In this document: positions 45,008 through 54,185 of the stretch, piece after piece
Layout: every line of letters begins with the position of its first letter
How positions within the stretch are numbered: position 1 is the first letter of the stretch
Origin: JBPRGH01 sp051418055
Lineage (GTDB): Bacteria; Bacteroidota; Bacteroidia; Cytophagales; Cyclobacteriaceae
Assembly: GCA_051418055.1 (NCBI GenBank)
Contig: JBPRGH010000119.1
Location: forward strand, 1 to 64,000
Direction: 5' to 3'
Length of the DNA: 64,000 nucleotides
Position numbers and translations under genes: made by a program
The notes under the pieces: model-generated
Told to the model about the DNA's origin: nothing
Seen by the model: the letters and a program-made list of their open reading frames with translations, nothing else
Database searches by the model: none

Positions 45008-45802
45008 TTATAAAATTTCAAATTCATTAATTAAAATAACAATGCTCATTAGTAGAACAAAATAGCCAAAAGCCTGACGAAGCTTTTTCCCATCTATTTT
45101 GGTGGAGAGCCTGGTGCCTGCAAAAATCCCTATAACTGCTATAAAGGTAAAAAGGGCCAGAAAAAGCCAATCAATAGGTTGTCCGGCCACGATATCGCCG
45201 GTAAATCCTATTAAAGATTTAACAGCTATTATTAATAATGAAGTCCCTACTGCCATTTTCATTGAAAGACCACCAAACAAGACCAGTGCTGGAATAATTA
45301 AAAAGCCACCTCCGGCTCCTACAAGTCCGGTTAATACCCCAACCACAACACCTTCCAGTAAAACAACCCATATTTTCACCTCTTGTTTTTCTTCCTGTTC
45401 CTGAAATTTCTTTCTTTTGATCATGGAAATTGCTGCTATTAACATAAGTAAAGCAAACAGCACCATAATAAATAATCCCCGTGTTACAATCAACCCGTCT
45501 GCCCTATAGATCTCTTCAGGAATAGCAGGTAATAAATAGGCACGGGTAATCCATACGCTTATAAAAGAGGGTACAGCAAATAATACAGCAACTTTAAAAT
45601 TCACAAGCTCAAGCCTAAAAAAATTAAAGGCCCCTATGAGTGCAGTAAAACCTACTACAAATAATGAATAGGCGGTAGCCAAAACAGGATCGATATTTAA
45701 GAGATAGACTAATATCGGTACTGTAAGAATTGAGCCTCCGCCACCGATAAGCCCTAAAGTTAAACCAATAAGCAATGCCGCCAGATAACCAAAAATTTCC
45801 AT
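45008..45802 (-). CDS. Sulfite exporter TauE/SafE-family permease
   Basis: This 264-aa membrane protein has eight predicted helices in two repeats. The family glycine motifs are visible in LIGLTLGLIGGGGSILTVP (first half) and GVLTGLVGAGGGFLIIP (second half). It is co-oriented with the persulfide dioxygenase-like gene, 9 bp apart, which supports sulfite or other sulfur-anion export. Confidence 0.87.
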   Translation of the reverse strand: MEIFGYLAALLIGLTLGLIGGGGSILTVPILVYLLNIDPVLATAYSLFVVGFTALIGAFNFFRLELVNFKVAVLFAVPSFISVWITRAYLLPAIPEEIYRADGLIVTRGLFIMVLFALLMLIAAISMIKRKKFQEQEEKQEVKIWVVLLEGVVVGVLTGLVGAGGGFLIIPALVLFGGLSMKMAVGTSLLIIAVKSLIGFTGDIVAGQPIDWLFLALFTFIAVIGIFAGTRLSTKIDGKKLRQAFGYFVLLMSIVILINEFEIL

Positions 45803-45923
45803 TCAAAGTGGTTAGTTAAACCATAAGAGATAACTTCTTAAAGCTATTTCTTAATTTTATAACTTTTATTTATTCTTAATCATTCAAAGGTAACAATTCG
45901 CCTGTAAAACTTTTGTAACAAAT

Positions 45924-46721
45924 ATGACGCTCAAACCAACAAAACATTTTATAGACCAGTTGGACCGAAAGGTAGAGATCTCCTCTTATCCTAATCGTAT
46001 CATATCCCTGGTCCCCTCGCAAACAGAACTACTTTTTGATCTTGGCTTACATGAGCGTATAATCGGTGTTACAAAATTTTGTGTTCACCCAAAAGATGAG
46101 TGCAGAAAGAAAATAAATATTGGAGGCACTAAAAAACTCCATATCGACAAGATTAAAGGACTTAAACCTGACCTGATCATTGCGAACAAAGAAGAAAACA
46201 CAAAAGAAGATGTTGAAGAATTAGCACAGCAATTTCCGGTATGGATCAGTGATATAGCAACTTTAGAGGATGCTTATATAATGATGGAGCAAATAGGTAA
46301 TATTACCAATACAGAAAAGGCGGCAGATAAATTAGTGAATGATATTAAAAAGAATTTTGAATTATTGATTCCTTTGCCCCCTATTAAAATATTGTATCTT
46401 ATCTGGCACAAACCATTAATGGGTGCGGGAAAAGGCACCTTTATTGATGAGCTACTAAATAGGTGTGGTTTCATTAATGTAGTTACCGAAGAACGTTATC
46501 CTGAGGTTCAGCAATACGACCCCGAGCTCGTAATGCTTTCCTCAGAGCCTTTTCCTTTTAAAGAAAAGCATATCAAATCAATACAGGAGATATATCCTGA
46601 TGCAAAAATAGAGCTGGTGGATGGAGAATTGTTCAGCTGGTACGGAAGCCGGTTAAAATTTTTCCCAGATTACGTTAATTCAAAATTCAGTGATTTAAGA
46701 TCATCCCAAAAACCAGGATAA
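45924..46721 (+). CDS. Helical-backbone substrate-binding protein (BtuF-like)
   Basis: This 265-aa protein has the pattern of type III binding proteins: RIISLVPSQTELLFDLGL, GVTKFCVHP, and KGLKPDLIIANKE, with a long linking helix, as in cobalamin or siderophore binding proteins. There is no signal peptide or lipobox, so it appears cytoplasmic unless the start is misplaced. No permease or ATPase genes are adjacent. Its last 52 bp overlap the convergent aroA gene tail to tail. Confidence 0.7.
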   Translation: MTLKPTKHFIDQLDRKVEISSYPNRIISLVPSQTELLFDLGLHERIIGVTKFCVHPKDECRKKINIGGTKKLHIDKIKGLKPDLIIANKEENTKEDVEELAQQFPVWISDIATLEDAYIMMEQIGNITNTEKAADKLVNDIKKNFELLIPLPPIKILYLIWHKPLMGAGKGTFIDELLNRCGFINVVTEERYPEVQQYDPELVMLSSEPFPFKEKHIKSIQEIYPDAKIELVDGELFSWYGSRLKFFPDYVNSKFSDLRSSQKPG

Positions 46722-47896
46722 CTTTTTTTGGTGACATCTTTGTTTAAAATTTCAACATCCATTCTACTTACTAAGGGAGCAAAAGCCATTGCCATACGAT
46801 GGTCCTGATATGTTTCTACTGATATTTGAGAAGGGAATTGAGCTTCAGGTGGTGTTAACATCCAAAACTCACCATTTTCTTCAAATTTTGCACCTATTTT
46901 TGAAAGCTCCTGCTGCAGGGCAAGGATTCGATCGGTTTCTTTGATCCTAAGACTCTCAAGGCCTATGTACTTTCCCTTTATACCCAAAAGAGCATGTGCC
47001 ACCGCAACTGTCTGAGCAAGATCAGGGATATCACTAAAGTCTATCATCTGTTCATCTACTTTATGCCCATCATTCCTTAACCTAAGACCTGCGGGAACAA
47101 ATTCCCCCTTTACTCCCCAGCCCTCCGCAATATCTAATATTCGGAAATCACCCTGCATGCTGTTTTCCTGCAGTCCGGTAAGTATGATATCCGAACCGGG
47201 AATAAGAGATACAAATGAAAACCAATAGCTTGCTGAAGACCAGTCAGACTCAACAGGAATCATTGTTGGCTGGTACTGCTGTGGTGCCACCATAAAGGAT
47301 CCCGGCTCCTTTTTCACCTCTATTCCGCACTTCTCCATTAGTTTAATGGTCATTTCCACATACGGCAGGCTCATTAATTTCCCTTCAATTTTTATAATTA
47401 ATCCCTGCGGAAGAGCCGGAGCAACTAAAAGGAGTGCCGTTATAAACTGGCTACTAATATTTCCTGGTACAGATACTTCCTTATTAACCTGCTTAAAGCC
47501 ATTCAATCTTAAAGGCGGATATCCTGTCTTATCAATGTAGTCGATCTCAGCACCTATTGTTTTTAAAGCAACCACTAATGGCTCTATAGGCCTTTGGTGC
47601 ATTCGTGGTGATCCCTGCATAATGCAGCTATCGCCACGAGTAGCTTTTAATGCAGTTAGAAAACGCATTGCTGTTCCTGCATCACCTACATCCATTATCT
47701 GTCCTTCCGAAAGTAATTGCTTCTTTAAAACCTGGGTATCGTTTGCCTTAGAAAGATTATTTATAACAACACGTCCGTGGGATAGCGCATTGATAATTAA
47801 TAGCCGATTACTAATGCTCTTTGAAGACGGCAGATTAATAGTGCCTTTTAAAGGATTAGTGTTTTTTAAAATTTTTATGGAATCTGAGCTATACAC
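46670..47896 (-). CDS. aroA: 3-phosphoshikimate 1-carboxyvinyltransferase (EPSP synthase)
   Basis: AroA transfers enolpyruvyl from PEP to shikimate-3-phosphate in chorismate synthesis. The 408-aa protein shows LPSSKSISNR (about 22-31), DAGTAMRFL, SPRMHQRPI, SSQFITALLL, SDWSSASYW, ESLRIKETDR and DHRMAMAF. It lacks the NGS-type N-terminus of plant forms. The start is GTG at 47896, overlapping the upstream stop by one base (TAGTG). Confidence 0.94.
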   Translation of the reverse strand: MYSSDSIKILKNTNPLKGTINLPSSKSISNRLLIINALSHGRVVINNLSKANDTQVLKKQLLSEGQIMDVGDAGTAMRFLTALKATRGDSCIMQGSPRMHQRPIEPLVVALKTIGAEIDYIDKTGYPPLRLNGFKQVNKEVSVPGNISSQFITALLLVAPALPQGLIIKIEGKLMSLPYVEMTIKLMEKCGIEVKKEPGSFMVAPQQYQPTMIPVESDWSSASYWFSFVSLIPGSDIILTGLQENSMQGDFRILDIAEGWGVKGEFVPAGLRLRNDGHKVDEQMIDFSDIPDLAQTVAVAHALLGIKGKYIGLESLRIKETDRILALQQELSKIGAKFEENGEFWMLTPPEAQFPSQISVETYQDHRMAMAFAPLVSRMDVEILNKDVTKKSYPGFWDDLKSLNFELT

Positions 47897-49014
47897 TAAT
47901 CCAATAACTGATTTCTTAGGTTTTCGTTTGCAGCAAAAGCAATAATTAGAGAGATAATTAATCCTATCAATGCTTTGAGTACATCTTTACCAATCATTTT
48001 AAATGCTTTTTTAGTAGAGCGCTTTTTTGTTTTCTTTCTATTTTTAGAAATACTTATTGCAAGCTCACGCCCACCTAAAAGACCAATAAAAACCCATGTG
48101 GTACTTATTGGTATGACACTTACTATTTTTAAATAATAAATTATGGCAGCATAAACAAAATCAACCAAAGTTGCAGCTCGTACGTCACTCACTCCTGATT
48201 TCTCATCTACAATTTGCTGAATTTTATCACCTTTCAAAAAGAATAATAATCCCAGGCCCAGAAAAATATATCCTGTAAAAACAAGGAATTGTTCCAGGTT
48301 CAGGCTTCTCGGAAGATAAATAGCAATATTTGCAGCGTCTTGCATAATCCAAAAGGACCATAAACAACCAGATATAACCCATTGCAATGGGGTCCAGAAT
48401 TTGGCAGGCTTTCCTTTTAAATATTTCTTTGCGAAAAAATTTACCACAAGCCAGACAACAATAGCAGCAACAAATGCTAATCCATAGCCCGTCAAACTTT
48501 TCTTAAAAACAGCAAAAATAGCGTCTTCCCTGGTGCTAAAAGCACTTAATAATAAAAAGGTGGTACTTACCGGCATCCGTGCCCGAGTGAGAATAAGCAA
48601 AATGATGGGCGCTGCAAGCTGTAAAAAATGAAAAGATTCAGGAGCGGTAGAAAATCCTTTCGCCTGTAACCGCTGATGACTTACATCACCATCATAAACT
48701 ACCCAGCTATAGGTAACAGTAGCAACGAAAATCAATCCCATAAATAGCCACAGCACATACCATCGGCGTTCTTTGTTGCTGGCTATAAAAGTTCCAATAG
48801 TTTGAATACTATCATTGGCAATGGCCGAATATCCGGCAAGGGCAAAGCCAAACCACATGGCAATGCTGGGATGAGGAGCAACTATTGCTGCCCCTGCAAA
48901 AAGTACAACTAATATTATTAAGAAACTTCTTTCTTCTTTAATCAACCTGAAGATATCCAGAGAGTATGGCTCTAATTTTTCTTCATCAATGCGCTCATTA
49001 ATATTTTTTCCCAT
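47896..49014 (-). CDS. PiT-family inorganic phosphate transporter-like protein
   Basis: This 372-aa protein has about nine membrane helices. The two PiT signature repeats are present but degenerate: GYSAIANDSIQTIGTFIA (residues about 80-97, the usual GANDVANAFGT) and PISTTWVFIGLLGGREL in the second half. PiT proteins exchange metal-phosphate for protons. It shares a transcript with aroA and faces away from a Na/Pi cotransporter gene. Confidence 0.72.
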   Translation of the reverse strand: MGKNINERIDEEKLEPYSLDIFRLIKEERSFLIILVVLFAGAAIVAPHPSIAMWFGFALAGYSAIANDSIQTIGTFIASNKERRWYVLWLFMGLIFVATVTYSWVVYDGDVSHQRLQAKGFSTAPESFHFLQLAAPIILLILTRARMPVSTTFLLLSAFSTREDAIFAVFKKSLTGYGLAFVAAIVVWLVVNFFAKKYLKGKPAKFWTPLQWVISGCLWSFWIMQDAANIAIYLPRSLNLEQFLVFTGYIFLGLGLLFFLKGDKIQQIVDEKSGVSDVRAATLVDFVYAAIIYYLKIVSVIPISTTWVFIGLLGGRELAISISKNRKKTKKRSTKKAFKMIGKDVLKALIGLIISLIIAFAANENLRNQLLD

Positions 49015-49220
49015 TCCCAGCCTATGGAATAATTATTAAGATAATTTACTATACCTCGCAAACTTACATATAGTTTGTTAAAATAGTATGTTAAGAAATT
49101 GTTAAAAGAGCAATTAAAAACCTTTACTATTCCGTGAATAGAGGCAGAATTAGAGTTATAGGGGATTAATTGTTAATATTCTCTTTACATAAGATCTCCC
49201 TCAACCACTTCAATAGTTAG

Positions 49221-49228
49221 TATTTTTG
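49221..49228 (+). promoter_or_regulatory. -7 box for the Na/Pi cotransporter gene
   Basis: TATTTTTG matches TAnnTTTG 30 bp before the start at 49259. The 244-bp divergent gap also has to serve the PiT-like gene, for which no clear box was found. Confidence 0.4.
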
Positions 49229-49258
49229 TAATTCATAGAAATTTTCTCCTATTTTTTC

Positions 49259-50836
49259 ATGTGGCGTAAAAATATTTTCCGGAGAGTAATTAAAATCTTT
49301 CTGGCACTGATTTTATTTTTGTTCTCCATCGACCTGATGGGTGAAGCATTTAAATCCTTAGGATTAAATGTTGCCGAATCCCTTATTTTTGCAACTTCCA
49401 ACCCCTATATAAGCTTGCTTATAGGCCTGCTTATTACTGCGATCATCCAAAGTAGCAGTACCAGTACTTCTATGATAGTAGCTCTTGTTGCCTCCAATGC
49501 CATAACTATCCCAGAGGCCATACCAATGATAATGGGAGCCAATATTGGAACTACACTTACCAGCACCATTGTCTCTGTTGGCTTTATTACCCAAAGGAAT
49601 GAGTTTCGAAAAGCATTGTCAGCGGCTGTAGCTCATGATTTTTTTAATGTACTAACAGTTGTTATTTTATTACCATTGGAAATTTACTATGGAGTGATAT
49701 CAACTGCAGCCATAGCTATTACTGGTTTTTTCGTGCCTGCCGGATATATTTTTAGCGGTGAATTATTTCTTTTCTCTAATATCTTTCCATCTCAATGGAT
49801 TGTAGAGATAATAGATATCAACTTTTTAATTTTAGTTATTTCATTTATTTCTTTATTCTTAGCTATTAAATTTTTGGCGGATAATCTTTCAAAACTATTA
49901 ATAGGGGAGTCAAAAGATAAATTAAAAGCCTATGTATTTAATAATCCTTTTAAATCCTTTACATGGGGAACAATTTTAACTGCTTCAGTACAATCAAGTT
50001 CTATTACTACCTCCCTTATCGTGCCATTAGTAGCTACGGGAAAAGTAAATCTTAAAAATTCCATACCATTCATTATGGGTGCCAATATTGGAACTACGAT
50101 TACCGCTTTTATTGCTGCTCTTTTTATTTCAAATGCTGCGTTAAGTATTGCAATTGCCCACTTGCTATTTAATTTAGTCGGTGTTTTAATTTTTCTTCCT
50201 TTCCCCTTTTTTAGAAATCTTCTTAAAGTTCTCGCCGCTGCTTTTGGAAAATTAGTAATCAGATACCGCCTGGCAGGACTGGGTTACGTGATGTTACTAT
50301 TTTTTATTGTTCCTTTTACATTAATATATCTTAATAGAGATATGCATGTAGAATTAAATAAACTCACTTATGAGCGAACTGATTATGTAGTGCAGGACAC
50401 TTCATATTTTAATATTATTTATAAAAACATCGATAACAAAAGGTTTGACAGGTGGTATTCTTATCCTGATAATATTGATTTTGAGCAGGATAAATCAGAA
50501 GTGTATAATGTATTTAAGAGGAAAAATATGCTCTCTATAAATGATGAATATTATTTTATAAATAATGAAGGATACTGTTGGAAAGCTGAAAATACGCGTG
50601 TTAATAAAAAAGTTTGTATCAAAGAAATTTATTTTGAATTTAAATTTAATGATATGTTAATTTTTGATTCAGTTTATCTTTTTCAAAAATCCATTCTGAA
50701 TTTAAAAACGGGTGATTCTGTGAAAATAAATGAGTACATTGATGTAAATGATAAGCTGTTGTTAGTAAAGCATAAGTTTAATAAAGAAGGTGAAATAGTA
50801 TCCCAGGAGCAGCTGATCAAAACAAAAGAATTATAA
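49259..50836 (+). CDS. Na/Pi cotransporter family protein (NptA/YjbB-like)
   Basis: This 525-aa protein has two Na_Pi_cotrans repeats with the QSSS signature: AIIQSSSTSTSMIVALVAS followed by IMGANIGTT, and again ASVQSSSITTSLIVPLVAT with IMGANIGTT. About eight membrane helices are present. The C-terminal 180 residues form a beta-rich soluble domain in place of the usual PhoU-like domain. It imports or exports phosphate with sodium. Confidence 0.88.
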   Translation: MWRKNIFRRVIKIFLALILFLFSIDLMGEAFKSLGLNVAESLIFATSNPYISLLIGLLITAIIQSSSTSTSMIVALVASNAITIPEAIPMIMGANIGTTLTSTIVSVGFITQRNEFRKALSAAVAHDFFNVLTVVILLPLEIYYGVISTAAIAITGFFVPAGYIFSGELFLFSNIFPSQWIVEIIDINFLILVISFISLFLAIKFLADNLSKLLIGESKDKLKAYVFNNPFKSFTWGTILTASVQSSSITTSLIVPLVATGKVNLKNSIPFIMGANIGTTITAFIAALFISNAALSIAIAHLLFNLVGVLIFLPFPFFRNLLKVLAAAFGKLVIRYRLAGLGYVMLLFFIVPFTLIYLNRDMHVELNKLTYERTDYVVQDTSYFNIIYKNIDNKRFDRWYSYPDNIDFEQDKSEVYNVFKRKNMLSINDEYYFINNEGYCWKAENTRVNKKVCIKEIYFEFKFNDMLIFDSVYLFQKSILNLKTGDSVKINEYIDVNDKLLLVKHKFNKEGEIVSQEQLIKTKEL

Positions 50837-50889
50837 ATTTGTCTTCTTATTATTGACAATTTTATAACTTTAACTTCAACAATTAATTT

Positions 50890-51237
50890 ATGGAACCCCC
50901 ACAACTAGTAACCCAAGAACTTATTGATGATGTAAGAAATTTCCTGAAAAAACCTGAGAATATAGGTTTTGTTACTGGTTTTTCCTTAACTGTTATCGTT
51001 GGTTTTATAATCTTTTCAAAGCTTTACCAACGCCGAAAAGGTCCAAAAGCAGCTGCACATGATTATGCTTATGGTGGAAAAGCACGTAAAAAAGGATTTA
51101 TGAGTCACCTTATTGACTATGGCCTTGAGTATGGTTTCATCTTTTTCCTTTCATTGGTAAAGGAGAATATTCAAAAATATGTAGCGAAGTTAAATGAAGA
51201 TCTTAAAGAACATAAAGAAGAAATCACAGGAGAATAA
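50890..51237 (+). CDS. Small membrane protein of unknown function
   Basis: This 115-aa protein has one clear TM helix (VTGFSLTVIVGFIIFSKL) and a second amphipathic or TM stretch (about 78-92), with charged ends. It overlaps the GGGP synthase start by 44 bp, so the two are translationally linked. No family recognised. Confidence 0.5.
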   Translation: MEPPQLVTQELIDDVRNFLKKPENIGFVTGFSLTVIVGFIIFSKLYQRRKGPKAAAHDYAYGGKARKKGFMSHLIDYGLEYGFIFFLSLVKENIQKYVAKLNEDLKEHKEEITGE

Positions 51238-51955
51238 AAAATCACTGGCTGTACTTGTCGATCCCGATAAAATCACAACTATTGATTCACTTAATTATCT
51301 TCTTGAAATAGGTCTTGAGAATTGTATTGACTACTTTTTTGTTGGTGGCAGTCTTATCACCTCACGAAATCTACATGAGGTTATCCTTAAACTAAAAACA
51401 CAGGATGCTATACCCGTCATAATATTTCCAGGCAGCAACATGCAAATTGATCCTGCCGCTGATGGTATACTTTTCCTTTCCCTTATTTCAGGAAGAAATC
51501 CTGACCTTCTGATTGGTCAGCATGTAGTGGCTGCTCCTGTACTCAAACAACTTGACCTAGAGGTTTTGCCTACAGGTTATATGCTCATCAGCAAAGACCA
51601 CCAAACTTCGGTTGCTTATATGAGCAATACAATCCCCATACCTCCTGATAAGTCTGCAATAGCATCATCCACCGCTTTAGCAGGTGAAATGCTGGGAATG
51701 CAATGTATCTATATGGATGCCGGAAGTGGTGCAGAGATTCCAGTACCTGAAGAAATGATCAGACAGGTTAAAAAGTGCATAAAACTGCCACTGATTATAG
51801 GAGGAGGGATTAATTCAGTATCAAAGGCTCAAAACGCTCTTTCTGCGGGTGCAGATATAATTGTTATAGGAAATGCTATAGAAAAAAATCCCGATCTGCT
51901 GATCGGGATTTCTGAATGTGTTTATGAATTTAACAAAAGCTTAGATATTCATTAA
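51194..51955 (+). CDS. Geranylgeranylglyceryl/heptaprenylglyceryl phosphate synthase
   Basis: This TIM-barrel prenyltransferase joins a polyprenyl diphosphate to glycerol-1-phosphate. The 253-aa protein shows LAVLVDPDK (Asp in the phosphate and metal site), FFVGGSLITS, VIIFPGS, LPTGYMLI, IYMDAGSGA and the phosphate-binding LIIGGGI plus DIIVIGNAIEKN loops. Bacteroidota encode the group II enzymes of this mostly archaeal family; the product's role in these bacteria is unsettled. Its last codons overlap the convergent AraC gene by 15 bp. Confidence 0.88.
   Translation: MKILKNIKKKSQENKKSLAVLVDPDKITTIDSLNYLLEIGLENCIDYFFVGGSLITSRNLHEVILKLKTQDAIPVIIFPGSNMQIDPAADGILFLSLISGRNPDLLIGQHVVAAPVLKQLDLEVLPTGYMLISKDHQTSVAYMSNTIPIPPDKSAIASSTALAGEMLGMQCIYMDAGSGAEIPVPEEMIRQVKKCIKLPLIIGGGINSVSKAQNALSAGADIIVIGNAIEKNPDLLIGISECVYEFNKSLDIH
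51882..51911 (-). terminator. Terminator for the AraC gene, embedded in the GGGP synthase coding region
   Basis: AAATCCCGATC (51886-51896) pairs perfectly with GATCGGGATTT (51901-51911) around TGCT. On the minus strand the hairpin is followed by seven T residues (51882-51888 read in reverse). It lies 30 bp past the AraC stop and inside codons of the opposite gene. Confidence 0.75.
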
Positions 51956-52867
51956 TGTCTCTCTTTTTCTCATTTTTCCTGCAGGAATACCATACATCAT
52001 TTTAAATCGGCGGCAGAAGTAAGCGGTATCTTTATAACCACATGCCTTACCTATATCTCTGATGCTCATCTTTGTGGTACGTAGCAATTTTACCGCATGT
52101 TCCATACGTTGATATTCAATATAATCCTGGGGATTTATTCCGGTCAACGTTTTGAAATACTGACCTACGTAATCTTCCGAAACATCGGCTATATCTGCCA
52201 ATCGCTTATTCGTTAATTCACCAGAAATATGATCCTTAATATATTTAAATAATTTAATTAGCCTTGGATCCTTAAAATAATTGCTGTTAGTAGCTATCTG
52301 CTCTACAAAAAGCCTGTACGTCAATATATGGCGTATCAGCTCTATAACCAAAATCTCAGTTTTGATTTTTATGACACGTTGACTCCCGTTATCCTGTTTT
52401 TCTTTTTCCTTTACGATCTCATATACAATATTGTTGATTTTCGCATTATTTAAAGAGAAAACCGGAATATCTAAAGTTCCAAAGAAATTAACGGTATCAA
52501 AGACTTTTGTATCAAAATTAATAATGCTAAACTCACAAATCGGCTTCTGCTCAAGCTCCTCTTTATTTTCTGTACGGAAAAATTCATTTTGCTTAAAAGC
52601 GAATTCTTCCATATTTAAAAGTGGACCTTCATCTTTTTCTCCTACTTTAAATGAGGAAAATTTATTTCCGGGAAAAAACAGCGCATGCCCTTCTTCCAGC
52701 AATTCCTGATCCTTTCCAAAATAGATCTTTCCCTTCTTTAAAATCAATATAGCATTCTCATCAACCTCAAAATCAGTAATTGTAAAAGGCTGAAGAACAC
52801 TTATATTTTTAACACTTATGTATTTTATACTTAACGACTCTATTATTTTATTGTAATCTTCCATCAC
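51941..52867 (-). CDS. AraC-family transcriptional regulator
   Basis: This 308-aa protein has a cupin-like sensing domain (about 1-180; ILKKGKIYFGKDQELLEEGHALFFPG) and a C-terminal double HTH (about 205-300). The HTH shows RLADIADVSEDYVGQYFKTL, NPQDYIEYQRMEHAV and IRDIGKACGYKDTAYFCRRF. The ligand is unknown. It is followed upstream by the acyl-CoA dehydrogenase gene in the same direction (85-bp gap). The 3' end is convergent with the GGGP synthase gene. Confidence 0.88.
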   Translation of the reverse strand: MMEDYNKIIESLSIKYISVKNISVLQPFTITDFEVDENAILILKKGKIYFGKDQELLEEGHALFFPGNKFSSFKVGEKDEGPLLNMEEFAFKQNEFFRTENKEELEQKPICEFSIINFDTKVFDTVNFFGTLDIPVFSLNNAKINNIVYEIVKEKEKQDNGSQRVIKIKTEILVIELIRHILTYRLFVEQIATNSNYFKDPRLIKLFKYIKDHISGELTNKRLADIADVSEDYVGQYFKTLTGINPQDYIEYQRMEHAVKLLRTTKMSIRDIGKACGYKDTAYFCRRFKMMYGIPAGKMRKRETLMNI

Positions 52868-52952
52868 GGTTTTGTATTATAACCCTCTAAAAATATATAC
52901 TTTTCATGAAAAGTACACTATCCTACCCAAAAAATACTAAATTTAATTTGTA

Positions 52953-54092
52953 CTATTTTAATAATTGCCTAGAAATAACAATTTTTTGTATCTCACTGGT
53001 TCCTTCATATATCTGAGTGATTTTTGCATCACGCATCAAGCGCTCAACATGATATTCCTTGACATACCCATAGCCACCATGTACCTGTACTGCTTCTATC
53101 GTTGTATCCATTGCTACTTTTGAGGCAAAAAGTTTTGCCATAGCAGCTTCTTTGGTATAATCCATGCCCTTATCTTTTTTGTAAGCAGCCTGTAAACACA
53201 ACAATCTTGCAGCTTCTATTTGTGTAGCCATTTCCGAAAGCTTAAACTGAATACCCTGATGCTCACTGATAGGTTTACCAAAAGCCTTTCGTTCTTTACT
53301 ATATTTTACTGCCAGTTCGAAAGCCCCTGAAGCTATCCCTAAAGCCTGAGAAGCAATACCAATCCGGCCACCATTTAAAGTTTTCATGGCAAAATTGAAG
53401 CCAAAACCATCTTCACCTATACGATTTTCTTTAGGTACTTTTACATCCTGGAACATCAACGAATGAGTATCAGAACCGCGGATACCAAGTTTATCTTCTT
53501 TCTTACCTACAACAAAGCCCTCCATTTCACGCTCAACAATAAGGCAATTGATACCTTTATGCTTTTTCTCACGGTCGGTTTGAGCCATAACAAGATAAAT
53601 ACCAGCACTATTTCCGTTGGTGATCCAATTTTTAGTACCATTTAAAAGGTAGTAGTCACCTTTGTCTTCAGCTGTTGTACGCTGACTTGTAGCATCCGAA
53701 CCAGCCTCTGGCTCCGATAAGCAAAAAGCGCCCAGAACTTCACCTGTAGCCAATTTTGTTAAGTATTTTTGTTTTTGCTCTTCCGTGCCAAACGTTTCCA
53801 ATCCCCAGCATACAAGAGAATTATTAACAGACATAACAACAGAAGCTGAAGCATCAACTTTTGAAATTTCCTCCATAGCAAGCACATAGCTCACTGAATC
53901 CATTCCGCCTCCATTATACTTCGGGTCTACCATCATTCCCAAAAACCCAAGCTCTCCCATCTTCTTCACTTGCTCCTTTGGAAATATTTGCTTTTCGTCA
54001 CGCTCAATCACACCCGGTAATAGCTCTGTTTGAGCAAATTCCCGTGCAGCCTGCTGAACAGCCAGTTGCTCTTCGGATAATTCAAAATTCAT
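52953..54092 (-). CDS. Acyl-CoA dehydrogenase (short/medium-chain type)
   Basis: The start is set at the ATG at 54092 (MNFELSEEQLAVQ); an open extension of 16 codons is unlikely to be translated. The flavoenzyme, 379 aa, has CLSEPEAGSDA, LNGTKNWITNG, KLGIRGSDT and the C-terminal QVHGGYGYVKEY segment. The catalytic Glu lies in IYEGTSEIQ. It performs the first step of beta-oxidation or branched-chain acyl-CoA oxidation. The closest subtype looks like the butyryl/isobutyryl group. Confidence 0.9.
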   Translation of the reverse strand: MNFELSEEQLAVQQAAREFAQTELLPGVIERDEKQIFPKEQVKKMGELGFLGMMVDPKYNGGGMDSVSYVLAMEEISKVDASASVVMSVNNSLVCWGLETFGTEEQKQKYLTKLATGEVLGAFCLSEPEAGSDATSQRTTAEDKGDYYLLNGTKNWITNGNSAGIYLVMAQTDREKKHKGINCLIVEREMEGFVVGKKEDKLGIRGSDTHSLMFQDVKVPKENRIGEDGFGFNFAMKTLNGGRIGIASQALGIASGAFELAVKYSKERKAFGKPISEHQGIQFKLSEMATQIEAARLLCLQAAYKKDKGMDYTKEAAMAKLFASKVAMDTTIEAVQVHGGYGYVKEYHVERLMRDAKITQIYEGTSEIQKIVISRQLLK

Positions 54093-54185
54093 CTTTATAT
54101 ATAAATTTTTAAAGTTGATAAATAAAAAAGGGCCTGTCATTCAGACAAGGCCCACAAAATTACAAAACTTATTTTAAACGAAACC

